From contig NW_005179028.1 in NCBI RefSeq assembly GCF_000350225.1, positions 152,578-216,577 of the forward strand: DNA of 64,000 nt, written 5' to 3'. This document shows, piece after piece, positions 29,962-41,531 of the stretch. The DNA is from Chondrus crispus. Taxonomy: Eukaryota > Rhodophyta > Florideophyceae > Gigartinales > Gigartinaceae. Position 1 is the stretch's first letter, and every line of letters starts with the position of its first letter. A program made the position numbers and the translations under genes. The notes under the pieces are model-generated. The model was not told where the DNA came from. It searched no databases and saw nothing but the letters and a program-made list of their open reading frames with translations.

Positions 29962-32960
29962 CTATGTGTTCTGTACCGACGAGTGAGTAACAATCGCATC
30001 ATTGAAGAGCGCCATACTGTGCAGGTCCCAGCCGCAGAAGGCGCTACCTATATCACGCAGACTGTTCGGGACTGCCTCCTGTCCTTTGAACTTGTAAGGG
30101 TAATTCACACTCCTCGACTCAGGTAGAATTGACACACGGAACACAGCAACTAAGCTCTCTCCATCTCTCTCAACATCTTTGAGCTCGTGTCCGTGCAGCC
30201 TTCTGTAGAACTTCGAAGAATCGCCCGGAGGAAGTTGAAGAGTACCGGTTCCTACCACCTTCCCGGACACCATCAATCGCACGTTAATTCCCCGTTTCAC
30301 AGCTTCTAGGAACGACGCATTAGATCCCCCAGTTGTAGCTGCATGTACAGCCATTGAGGGCTCTTCCCCACTATCAGCAATACCGCCTTCAGTTTTTCTC
30401 ATATCACGTAATAACAGGACATTGTCGGACAAGTTATTAGTATCGCTCGTGATGGAGTTTCTTGTCACGAAGGATGATACGGAAGAAGGATCTTTGCATG
30501 ACCTCTTCATTGGCGCATTAGTAACTTCTGATAGACCGCAGTGGTTTTGGGCGATTAAACGAAGCCGTTCATGGGCGAAACGATATCGCTCAGCATCTGC
30601 CTCCACTACAGTGCACTTTCTTTTTGTCCGAATGCAAGAAATTGCCGTAGAAAGAGTACCACCGTAAATGTCCAGAACATGACCGTTGTCTGGACAGAAC
30701 GTTTACATAAGCTCAGCTAAGAGATTGGGATTTTTCTCCTCCGTCAGAATGGGTGATCTCGTTCCAGGCCTGAGTAACTTGTTAGAAGTAACTGGTACCC
30801 TAGATATTGCCGTAAACTTCCGTTTCTCTGCGGCCTGCAAAACATGGTAGGGGCTCAGTAAATCTACCTTGAACCCATCCGGTCGATGCCCTGGTGCCTT
30901 AGCAAACATGCCAAATTCACAGGCGTTCTGAGGGAAGACGTCCCCTCGATATTCTTGCAACGTCTTGGTGTCCTTCATGATGACGTAAGGGTACTGAGGT
31001 CCGCTGAAACCCGTTTCCTTAAACGCATTGTGCCATGTACTAAAGTACTGTATTGATGTGAATATAAATACTCATCCACCGGGTTTCAGTATACTTCGTG
31101 ATAGTTCTGCGACGGCCTTCATTTCCGTGGTGTCGACGACATTATCATAACCGTTTCCTGCACCTGACCGGCATGATGGCGTACCGTACGGAGGGTCTGT
31201 ACACAGTAGATCGAACAATGGGTATTTGTCCGTTCTCACGGATGCATAGTATTCCTGCCATTTCATTTGATATGCTTCTATGCCAAGTTCCTTCAGGAAG
31301 TCTCTCCTTTTCATCATGACAACCTCCCTATCGTCCGTGTAATTGACACATGTCTTAAGTCGTTCTGAGGCCTCGCTTTGAGGAGCAGCCGACTTGGCAT
31401 ATGCAGCTGGCGGAGGATCGGCAGTATTCTGTTCAGCTGGATCTTTCCCGTCGGCGGATATATGTGGATCATCGGGTATAGCCGGCATTATTTCATTTCC
31501 TTCATCAGCAGTACCCCCCAGCGTACCGTTGCCCTCTGTATGAGCAGCGGCCGTGGACGTATTGGGGCCGCAAGCTTGGGTAGCTGGTGTACTGTTTATA
31601 GCAGGTGATGGGGCAGGGGTTGTAACATACTTGGCCTTGTACTTCTCTTCCTTGAATGAGGCGATCTGAGGAAAAGTTCGGCGATACAGTTCTAGAATAA
31701 CATCCAGTATTGTTCTTTCGTTTCCCTTGTTAGTGAGCACTGCTATATCGAATTTGGTTGTGCATAGTAAATTCGCTTTCGTTGCAACGAATGTGACAGA
31801 TAAGTGGCCAAGTAAAATAGAGACATGTCTCTATTTCACTTGGCCACTTGTCTGTCTCCAACAGTTCTTCGAATTTTCTTGCTTCCTGCAAAGCAGCCTT
31901 AGCCTTCTGAAACTGCTCTACAACTAGTTTGTATGATACAGGTTTGAAGTTGTGCAATCTGCACATGTCACGTACACGATACAATGTATTTACCTGAGCA
32001 AGCTCGCCATCTGCACCAGAAGCATTCATGAATGGGATGCAAGACTTCAGTGAACTGATGTGAATGAAGTTGCGAAATACTCGACAGTCCGTGTTGCTCG
32101 TGCTTGAGGATTTGGACGGTCTCACGACACTAATTCGCGTGCATGGTGATGCGATGAGATCGGGATGTTCAGATGTAACAATCTCTCCGATTGTGTTGAC
32201 TACTCTCTGCGACAGTCGCAGCGCAGTAGCAGCAGTCTGTTTCAAGGTGCTCTCCTTCTGATGCGTACAACCATCGTAAGCACAGGCGATTTGCTTTGCT
32301 GTCGGTGTCCGGCCGTTTTTCCGCTTTCAAACGAGCCGCCTCCTCTCGCAGACCACAAAGAGTATCGTAAAAGGTCGTTTCAATGTAATAACTAGGGGCA
32401 TGCTTCCTGTTTTGATGAAGCGCAAGTTGCCGCAACACTTGAACGTTATGGCCACCACTCAATATGGTCACACTCCAAGAGAATCCATTCCATTGCGCAG
32501 GTAGCTCGTCGATGATCTCGAGGATAGCAACAAGTCTGTGCATCCCGTCAACCACGCCGTACCATTGCGTCCTTGTGCGACTTTTCTCCCTTGCCTCCGT
32601 CTCCGTCAAACCCTTCCCCTTGAAATGGTCGATCACATATCGCCGGTAGGTACCCGTCAACGGCATGAGCACTGGCATATCCGATCCCGCAGTGATACCT
32701 GGTTCGTGAGGTGCCTCACCCGCTTCGTCATTACCTTCGGCAACGGCATGGCCTCGGAACAGTACCTTCATACGTTTTACACCTGAACGAACTATAGCTC
32801 TAACATTTGTGAGCGGTATGCAGTCCCTAGCATCAACTGTCGTGTTAGTTGAGCCCTCCATCACGTCCGCAAACAATACTTTTGCCACCTCCATCCTGTC
32901 GCGCACCTGTGAGGATGGATCATTCCGAGACGCTTGAGCTGACTTCCCTTTCCGCGTCAT
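29962..32960 (-). pseudogene. ParB-like nuclease fused to N4/N6 DNA methyltransferase, degraded
   Basis: The N-terminal ParB/sulfiredoxin-like domain has VVDGMHRL at 32532-32555 preceded by Trp-Tyr, matching the GxxR core of ParB-fold proteins. Downstream lies the methyltransferase: motif IV DPPYG at 31183-31197, then LKPGG, then motif I as VLDIYGGT at 30656-30679 followed by VVEADAERYRFAHERL. Motif IV before motif I is the beta-class order of N4-cytosine/N6-adenine enzymes. ParB-methyltransferase fusions are known from phages and bacteria. The lesions are a frameshift near 32245, a palindrome at 31795-31856 with a frame change, stops TGA (31072-31074) and TAA (30703-30705). The likely original start is 32960. 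Both domains and their order are clear; origin and target site are inference. Confidence 0.72.
31795..31856. repeat. 62-bp near-perfect palindrome inside methyltransferase relic
   Basis: The two 31-base halves are reverse complements with two mismatches and no spacer, centred on ACATGT at about 31825. It sits exactly where the methyltransferase relic changes frame. It may be a tiny foldback insertion or a local inverted duplication. Confidence 0.8.
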
Positions 32961-33399
32961 ACCTGATAGTGGGTTCACTTTCGTACAGAACGGGGGTCTG
33001 CAGTACGACAGAAATTTTAAATTAGGAAGGAGGGTGGCGAAGAGTTTGCCGACAGAAATTACTCTAACTCGAACCAGTAACAATTAACAGAATGGCTTGT
33101 TGCTACCGGTGTTCTGGTGCTTGTGAGCACATGGTCAGGTCAATGAGATAGGGAAGTCGAGACATACAGTAGCTCCGAATGAGCCATGAACAATTCCGAA
33201 AGAAGTACGAAATCCTGCACCTGCTTGTGGAAACTGCAGTATCCGACCGTGCCGGACCGAATACTTCATTTCTGCCCTGGTGTTATAGCGAACCAAACCA
33301 GAATTGCATACTGATACCACACGTTTAAGAGCAAGGCAAATCAGAGTGATGTCCGTGATGTCCGCCTGTTCGATAATTAAACTCCGTCTCCACGCCATC

Positions 33400-35031
33400 A
33401 GTATGTGCAGTACGCAGCAGGAACCTTCTGGACATGTCTGCACGTAGCCCCGAACGAGGATCGCGGTCGATCCTCGGGGGTTTGCAGAACTAACGGCTTG
33501 ATCGCCGGCGTGAGACCCTCGATGAACAGGGTAGTCCTCTCGTAGGGCGAGTGTACGTCGCCACATCTCCCGAGGGCGTTCAGCATCCGAGTGGCGTACT
33601 CGGTTTCCAGTTCGCCCAGTTTTTGGCGTAATTCTCTCAGCGCAGTGAGGGCGTGCTCAATTTCGAGGTTGGTCGCGTAAGTGCGCAGCAACCAGTTTAC
33701 GGCTGCCGCCCAGTTCGCGATCCCTTGGGATTTGCGGTGTAACCCTCTCTGGGACTCATACGCCTCTTTTGCCGGCGGGGATAACAGGTGGGGGAGAGCC
33801 ATCAGGGCCATCGCCTCAGTCATATTGGCGTTATCAAAGTTCTCCTTGCAACGCGCAAGGAAACTTATGACTCTGATTGGGTCCACCCCGCTGAACTTGT
33901 AATCTCCCATCACCACGAGGAGGTACTGCACCCTCTTACGGGTCGAGGCATAGACCTTGTCATCCACGGTCTGCCTCGTGTCCTCGAGGCGATACGCTCG
34001 GTAATTACATACGCCCCGGAAGCGGTGGTTCGTCGGCTTCCAGACGGAGACGTGCTTCTGTCTGGGGCCGAACGTCGGCTGCGGGGCCGTGAGTGACTCT
34101 GTAGAGGCGAAGACGAGGCTGAGCTCGAGTACGACGAGGAGGGTCCCTCGGATGGCGGGTAGGCACTCTTGCCCCCCTTCTGACGTCGAGAGTCGCGCTT
34201 CTTCCGGCTTGGCTTGGACTTTTTTCGTCGTCCCTCGCCATCGCCGTCGGAGCTTCCCCCCGAGTCGGGGTTTCCTCCCGGGGGATTCCAGGAGGGGAAT
34301 TCACCCTCACGGGGGTCCAGACCGGCGGGGGCGTCCCCTGGGAACGCCCTGGCGGGGACCATTGACGCCGCCGGGTCGGCGAATAGTTGGGGACCGGTCC
34401 CCACGGAGGGGACGGGTATCCCCGCGGCCTGTAACGCCGGGATCGTGACGTTGGACAAGAGTAAGTTCTCGTCTAACGGAGGTAACTCCCGTCTCCGGGA
34501 GGTGACTGGCACTTCGCCCGAGGGCGGAGTTGTTGTAACTCCGCCAATGGCCGGAGGCTTAACAGCAGCAATGGCTGGGGTGGGCGCCACCGATCCGTCC
34601 TGAGTAACAGGCCCCGGATCGGGGCGGTACGTCTTGAGGACGGATATTTCCTGACGGAGGGACTTGACTTCCTCCGTTACAGTAGCGATCTCCGTTTTCA
34701 GAGGGAGGATCGCCTCCTCGACCCTGGCCTCGATGTCTTCTTGCCAGGCCTTGGTCAATACGCCTTCCAGGGCGGAGAGGCGATCGCGCTCGCGCGCAGA
34801 TTGTACATCCGCCTGCGTGGCGACGGTTTCCTCCACGAAGGAGTTGAGGTTCTCTCGTAGCGCGGACGAGTGCGCTGCGAGTTTCTCCGCCAACGTTGTG
34901 AGCGTAAACCTTTCGGCTTCTCGGAGCGCCTCACGGCAGCTCCGAGTTCTCCACGCCGCTACGGGCGCAGGAACGTCTCGGGGACGGGTTTCTCGGGAAC
35001 TCTCCGACCCGGACACCATGTCTTGAAACAC
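33400..35031 (-). pseudogene. gag of truncated LTR retrotransposon, frameshifted
   Basis: The 5' part (33910-35031) starts MFQDMVSGSESSRET and has a long predicted coiled coil (about residues 30-135, many Glu/Arg/Leu heptads). A Pro/Gly/Ser-rich linker and an Arg/Ser-rich tract follow. The capsid-like part (33398-33967, another frame) includes YKFSGVDPIRVISFLARCKE and a leucine-rich segment with ALPHLLSPPAKEAY, as in retrotransposon Gag proteins. The two parts join by a frameshift near 34000. No zinc knuckle, protease or RT follows. Coding character stops near 33430, so the element is truncated there. Its 5' LTR and primer site lie just to the right. Confidence 0.7.
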
Positions 35032-35104
35032 CTGTGAACGGTGGTGAGCACCCTCAAAAGAAACAATTAGAAAAAAGAAAGGGGTTAGAGACTCCGCAGA
35101 ATTC

Positions 35105-35122
35105 TAGGTCGGGAGACCAAAA
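35105..35122 (-). other. primer-binding site of truncated LTR element
   Basis: Read on the minus strand, the sequence right after the LTR is TTT, then TGGTCTCCCGACCTAGA. It starts TGG, complementary to a tRNA CCA end, as expected for a reverse-transcription primer site. The tRNA could not be identified by eye. Confidence 0.65.
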
Positions 35123-35849
35123 TGTCGTGCACTGGGGTCGGGGTGTATAACCCCAGGGCAGAGCACGCGTGTTCGGAACGCATGTTGTACGGGAGACCAC
35201 CCGGTGATAACCGGCAACGGGGTCCGGGCGCGATCGGCGCAGTAGGTAGCAAAAAGGAGGGGTAGAACAGGGGATCGCGCAGAGGGGGCGGAGCGGTAGG
35301 GACGTCTCGCGCGGTAGAGCGGTTAGCATCCTCGGTAGCAGCACGCGCGGTAGAGCGGTTGGGATTCGCGGTCGTAGATGGGCTCGCGTGGTGTAGCACG
35401 TTATGTGCTAGACCGGCGCGAGGCTACTACCGCGGTTCCAGAAGCTTAGGAAAAGAACCCAAGGCTTTGTGCCTTCTTTACTCAGGGTCGAGCGTCGACT
35501 ATATACTAGTCGACGTCGTAATAATAATAATAATTATTATTATTAATTAATTAATTAGAACACGGCAAAAATTACCGGCGTACCAGCCTCAGCGCTGTAC
35601 AGTACGCAATTCCCCCTGTATAGGGTTATGATACCCGCCTACACGTGGGAATGGACACGCCTAGACGTGGAGTGACAGACTGTCCGTACTTCGACAGGGC
35701 TTACACCCGGCCATGCCTGGGTGGGTAGTAACACGATTACACGTGGTACATGTACACGATCATACGCGGGTAACACGTGGGATGCGCACCCGAGAGGGTG
35801 GCATCCCGCGTATGCCTCGCGATTGAGGGAGGCGTAACAGTGCACTACA
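35123..35849 (-). repeat. 5' LTR of truncated element (727 bp)
   Basis: On the minus strand it starts TGTAGTGCACT and ends AGTGCACGACA. It aligns over its whole length with the solo LTR at 43628-44333. In minus-strand order it has ACACGTG boxes, an AT-only tract of about 40 bp (35519-35558), a TATATA box inside a GTCGAC palindrome (about 35492-35512), and a GC-rich part. The gag gene and primer site follow directly. The matching 3' LTR is missing. Confidence 0.88.
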
Positions 35850-38800
35850 TTCTCATTAGGCCAATGGCCCTCAGAGAGCCCAAAGATGTAGTTAGGCCAC
35901 TCGTTGCTCGACGATACTCCAAAACTATTGAATTTCAAAACGGTAATAAAGTGTAGTTGTCCTGGTTGCTTCAAAAGCTTGGGAAACAGAACCTTCCCAG
36001 CAAAGTCGAAAACAAAAAGTCTGATTCCGGCGGACGGACTCGCACAGAATTCTCTCTGTATAGAGCAATTGAATGAAAACTATGTAGCGGCGTGCTGAAG
36101 ATGTTTCTCCAGCATCTCAATAAATGCATGTAGCAGTTCGTCTCCGCATCCTATGTGTCTGATTTCACTTTTAACGCCAGTTCAAAAAGTCGCGGAAATC
36201 GTTCCATTGGTCGCAACGCGAAGAAAAGAGAAGTACGCTTGCCAGTATCGGATAAATTCAGAGTAGGAGAGGCCATTAGGTTTGTTTGTGTTTGTTAGCT
36301 GCTCAATGAGAGCTTCCAGCAATGTATTCCATTTTGAAACGTACGTGTCGTGTACATCTACCTTTGTAATGGAGGAGGACAGCATCAGCAGTGGCTGCTC
36401 GTCTCCAGACGCTTTGCGTCTCGGGCATTCAAGCCCGTGCCTTTGGCCATAAAAAGTCGGAAATCCAGATACAACCATTCTCTGTATACCATACCTACCC
36501 TTTCGTCATGCATTATGATTTCCATCATATTAGATTGGCATTGTGCTGTTTGCAACTTTGTCGGCGTGTATCAGTATAGTATGTTAATCTAGTCCAACTA
36601 TAAGTGCGAAAGTCTAACGGCACAGTACTTTCCCGCGTAAAAATATAAAATTGATGAGCTCTCTTTTGCCTCAGCGGATATGTGGGTCTTCCCGGCGTTT
36701 TTGGCGCCCCAGTACATGTAAATTTAAACAGAGCAAGAATCGGAATTTGGAATACAAACCAGAAAACTATGTTCCAAATCTGCCCCTTTAGGAACACAAA
36801 TTCGTGGGCACCATTTCACCCTTACGCGAGACTGCGCCAGTAACCAGGGTGGAGTATGAAATAACCCGTCCATTCTAGTTAATGGTGGAAAACTATCTGC
36901 CACGTGTGCTGATAAAAATCAGCGAAGACGAGCAAATGTCCTCGTCGTTCTCCAAGAACTACTCACAAATCTCCCTCTACTTCCTCGTCGCCCGATCTTC
37001 GAACGCATACGAAACGCTCTCCTTTCTACACTTGTACCTTCACCAACAGTCATAGGTTCGGGAAAAAGTCTGGACTGCAGAAGAGAGCCTCTCGCTCTGC
37101 CGCGCCAATATAGTCGCATCTGAAGATCCCATTTCTGGTTTCGAGATAAAGAAAGAGCTCTTTGACGAGCAGATCTTATCGATGTGTAAGAGCATTATAC
37201 AGGACGTCAAATTGGTGATTCCGGACACTGACTACGCGGTACGGACTGGAGATGTAATCCCAGAAGCGCTTCCGAAAAGCGCGCTGTGAGTGTCTCAAAT
37301 TTGAGGAAATCATTTGGAGCATAAAAGCGAAGTAAACAACTGCATCTACCTCGGATAAGGACATTCGACGTGCAGGTCAAGCCGTATACAACTACGACGT
37401 GACTGTAGCTGACATGTACACCTATTTTCGCGATTAAAGTGTAGATCCATGAGTATCGTTCCGGCTTATCGATTGCCTCTTTTTCTCCGTCAGAAGATAG
37501 CGTGGGAGATGCTGGTGGAAGCCAAGAATATGAAACGGTCCACTTCTGTGGCAGCTGCGTCTGATAATAACTCTTCTGCGCATGATGCAGGAATGGCACC
37601 GAGAGAAACTAATAGAGAAGAAGCCGTGAGGCCCGCTGCATCGGAGCCGAGCAGCTTAGAACGCCCAAAACCGAATGGGACAAAAAGCGGCTCTTCAAGA
37701 TAAGCAACATTAAGTTGTTTTGAAATCAGGGCCGACAGGATTGCTAGGCTTACGCAAGCCTTGCCGAAACGAAAAAAAGTAGCCGAACAATTGTTAGCCG
37801 CGAAAAACACACAGTCCATGGTTGCACGTTTCTCGACGCCTGGTACAGAAGAATCCTTATTTAACAGGTTCATACAGCTCTCTCAACGTAAAGAAATAGC
37901 TTTACTAGAATCACCACTAAGGGTTTCAGGCGGAAGTCGCGCCCATACTGCAAACAAAATAATGCATGTGTTCCCGCTTGGCGGGTAGGAGCCGAAACAG
38001 GGAGGACCAGTACAGCTGCCAGTCCGCAATGATGAATGTCCGGAGCTTCATGAGCCCCTGCCCACCCTCGCTTCTCTATTAAATTAGTAAAGCACCGCTA
38101 GTCCACGTTTCAGCACAACGTTCCTGCGTGAAGGTTTTGCTCGATGGGAAAATGCTCATTGTTCCAACCAATTTCCTCCCTTTGGCAACCGTACGAGCGT
38201 CTGACCTGAATAACTCTCAAGAAACCCATAACTCCTGCATTTGCGACGTGTTACGATCACATGCAGCTCGAGCTCTAATTCTTCCGAACTGGCGTGGAAC
38301 TGACACATAATTTTTGACCCAATTCGCTAACCAATTGGTTCAGTACGAGGCGAATTAGGTTAATAACTGAGCCGCTCAAGGCGACGAATGGCGACCTCAT
38401 GCTCATCTTCCCCGTCAGTCTCTGCATCGAGCGACGGTCCCTGTCTAGCTCCAAGTCGTGCTTGATTTTACTCTTTCTGGTTTTATTGAGGCGTCTGGTC
38501 ACCTACAGCGAGATCTCTTCCTGGCCTCCAAGCCAGACGCTGCCCGCCCCCGACAAACTCTCCAAATGTGTTCACATCCTGCAGGACGTGGAACCATTTG
38601 GAGAGGCAGTCCAGGTTACCCATGCTTACCATGGTGAAACTGGGCAACCTGTACTGATAAAGGGCCAATTCGACCTAGAGTTGCCCGTTCGTCGCAGCGG
38701 CGTGCTGGGCGAATATATCCAAGATAATTGCGGTTCGGTTAAGGACAATGATGCCCTTGGCCTTGATTCCAATCTGGAAATCCAACGTGTGCTGCTTTGC

Positions 38801-39374
38801 CGGGCATAGCTCGACGTTTCAAATACAGGTGCAGCAGTCCTCGGCCTCTATCTCGCCGGGGACACCCTGGACCCTGCTAGCACCGATGTCGGTGCTGCAC
38901 ATGAGGTCTATCAGTGAGGAGGTGATGACGTCCACGACGCGCATGCCGACTGTCTACACCAAGGGAAACAGCTTGTACAGCGACTCTTGGATGCCGGGAA
39001 TGCGACCGTACTACTGGGCCGTAGAGCTGAGCGTGATCATCACGATCTGTGCATGCTGGTGGGCGTCCTCATCTTGTCACCTCCCTCCGGCATGCACAGA
39101 TCCCTACCTTCTCCGGGCTCACGCCCAAGGAGAACTTCTCCTATTGACCAATTGAAATGGTCCGACGGCGCGGAGGACTCCTCGCGGCGATGCGGTGGAG
39201 AGGCCTGCGCGTGCTAGGAGGCAATTTCCATGGATAACGGGGCGTGAAGGCAGGAGGCTGCAGACCGTAGGGGTATTCATCTCCCTCTCAATACATTTAT
39301 GATTTATCAGACGTCCTTACCATCACACTGCAATCTTTCATTTTACGTCTCCACGGATCCAGCTCCTTGCTCCC
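35850..39374. other. low-information stretch with transposon-like debris
   Basis: No intact gene is seen. Plus-strand open frames at 37449-37703 and 37761-37988 could join as a helical, Lys/Arg-rich protein. A degraded coding-like patch lies at 38399-39210 on the plus strand, including a frame with LQDVEPFGEAVQVTHAYHGE. I cannot assign either; they may be remnants of transposon accessory genes or a dead host gene. Confidence 0.35.
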
Positions 39375-39758
39375 TGTAGTGCCATGGCACTGCATAGGAA
39401 AAGGAGATCGGGGGGTACTGTAGTCCGGATTGGGGGACACAAGTGAAAATCATTTTACACAATCTTTTTATTGTAGCCCAGTGGAACCGGGGTACCCTAC
39501 GTACGCGCCCATCTCCACACTCGTCGAGCAGTTCTCTTCGCAAGTCTCTACCACAACGATCCCGGGCCGGGCCTTTTCTCTGTGCCCCCCCTTTTCAGGG
39601 ATCTGAACTACTACGAGTCGCAAGCTCGTTTAAACGGAGAAGGGAGAGTCGGACGCTACGTAGCTCGGTACCGTCGGCAGTTGTTGCGTTTGTTGTTTTT
39701 GTTCTTTGTGCTGGACCATCGGACCTCGGTCTCTGCCTGACAGGCGTATTGCACTACA
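39375..39758 (+). repeat. solo LTR, 384 bp, TSD CTCCC
   Basis: It starts TGTAGTGCCATG and ends TATTGCACTACA. It is flanked by CTCCC on both sides (39370-39374 and 39759-39763). Most of its sequence is a shortened relative of the 1063-bp LTR at 45021-46083, sharing the segment with CCGGGCCGGGCC and the end. Precise duplications with no internal region indicate LTR-LTR recombination. Confidence 0.88.
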
Positions 39759-39853
39759 CTCCCGACCCATGTACCGTGCATCGCGGCCACAAACCGTATC
39801 CAGGTACACAGCCTGATCTCCCTTCTAAGTAAACGGATATACTGACCATGTTT

Positions 39854-41060
39854 TTATTGGGAACAGTGTTGTTCCCATAAATGATCTACTATAGCAAGCG
39901 TGAGATCTCGATGCAGCTCTTTCTCCTCAATACTTTCGCTAGCAGTGTAGTTCGATGAAGATGCAGTGGCTAATAGTATAATAACGAGTAGTTCGATGAC
40001 GATGCTGCGGCTAATGGCAGTATAGATCGGAACGTGATATATGTAATATATCACGCCTGAGACTCAATGGTAGTGCCGCTGATCGCACCAGAACCATCAC
40101 TGTGAGTAAAATCTCTCAGCTGCTCCACCATCATAACACATATATTGTGGAGGCACACTGCACAGCTCGCAACATCTCTCATTTAGAAACTGTCTAAATT
40201 TCCGATGCCACATACAGCTTGAAGCGTCTGAACAACACCGCCAACACCCGCTCGACGCACTTGCGTACAAATTCATGGAATTGACTGAAATATTTCAGCT
40301 TGGTGGATGTGGCAGAGGAAATGATTTTAATAAAAGTTGCCAAAATGGGTAGATTGTATCAGTTAGATAATAAAACCATGTAAAACGTTTTTCAGAGATA
40401 GTGAAAGAAGGTTATAACAGAGGAAATACCACACCAGAACGTCATGAAAACGGAAACTGACTTCTGAAATATTGAAGTCGTTTAAGGATCCCGGCATCTC
40501 GAATCGAAAGGACCATATCGACAGGTCCAAGTCGCAAATTACCTCCATCCGAACAGCTGGAATGTCATTTTTGCCTTCCATTATGCCCTGCAAAACCTTC
40601 GAGTAGTTTTGCCAGGTCCCACCGATACAATCCAGGCAACCAATACAGCCAGAAAATCCTGCCTCCCTGAAACTTTTCTCAATTTTGACCAAGGCGTCCC
40701 GGTTTGGTGTGCGCAGATAGATAGGTCCGAAACAGCTCTTCATAGACATACGAAATTCCTCAAAGTAACTTGAGGATGTGGCCTCAGACACATCGAATAT
40801 ATCGTCTCCCAAGTCACTAGGAAGCCCACAGAACAATTGACGCATGGCGCAAATCTTTTTTATCAGCGGTGCAATGCCCAAGCGCCTACAGAAGTCCGAC
40901 TGGATACCCTGCCGTAAGTAAATTGAGGGCGCTGTTACGGCTGCAAATACCTTTTGGAAAAGACAAAATGACACAAGAAAGCGCCTTTCGAAGAAACACG
41001 ATCCTGTTCGGGAACATAATGCGTTCTCTCCGGGCGCATTATTTCAACGAGCTAAAAGTA
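39854..41060 (-). pseudogene. PIF/Harbinger transposase relic
   Basis: The main frame (40363-40974, minus) has CIGCLDCIGGTWQNYSKVLQ, then IPAVRMEVICDLDLSIWSFR, then MPGSLNDFNISEVS. These match the catalytic-domain blocks of PIF/Harbinger nucleases, with Asp in CLDC and in LNDFN. Further downstream in shifted frames come KCVERVLAVLFRRFK (third acidic residue), VCLHNICVMMVEQL and, at 39860-39930, DLTLAIVDHLWEQHC, the usual C-terminal segment. Several frameshifts and stops separate these blocks. A two-copy tandem duplication at about 39952-40030 lies between the last two. Confidence 0.75.
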
Positions 41061-41526
41061 CTTTTCATGTGATGCAGATGCGCATCAGTGTAGTCGCCTT
41101 GGTAATTTGCCGCTTTTTCAGTCCGGGACCCTCCGTGCGCTTTGTTATTCACATGCAACAGCGCCATTGTCACCATTTGAAGCCATAGAGAGACGGTGGA
41201 AGCCTCTTCTGGTTCTTCGTCGGCGTGCCTCATAAGTGTGCCTCAGAAAGGTGCGCAAGGCTTTCCACATGTTGTGCACCTCCCCTGGCCACTCGTTTGG
41301 CGCTGCGCTGTGCACGTACTGTATCAAACGACGGCGAGGGGCGACGGCTGTATTCTAGTTTGATAAGGAGGTTTATCGCAAAGAAGGTTAGGATTCTGCC
41401 GGTGGGGACAATCGTTGTTCAGTCTATGTAGAATGTGGTACAACCGTAGATTATCAAAACTCTAAACAAAACAAAGGACAGGCTGTACCTAAAATGAAGG
41501 AGCCTGAGGGACCACTACACTGGAGA
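41061..41526. other. stretch without supported gene
   Basis: Probably the degraded 5' part of the Harbinger relic and flanking DNA. No recognisable domain. Confidence 0.3.
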
Positions 41527-41531
41527 GTCTG

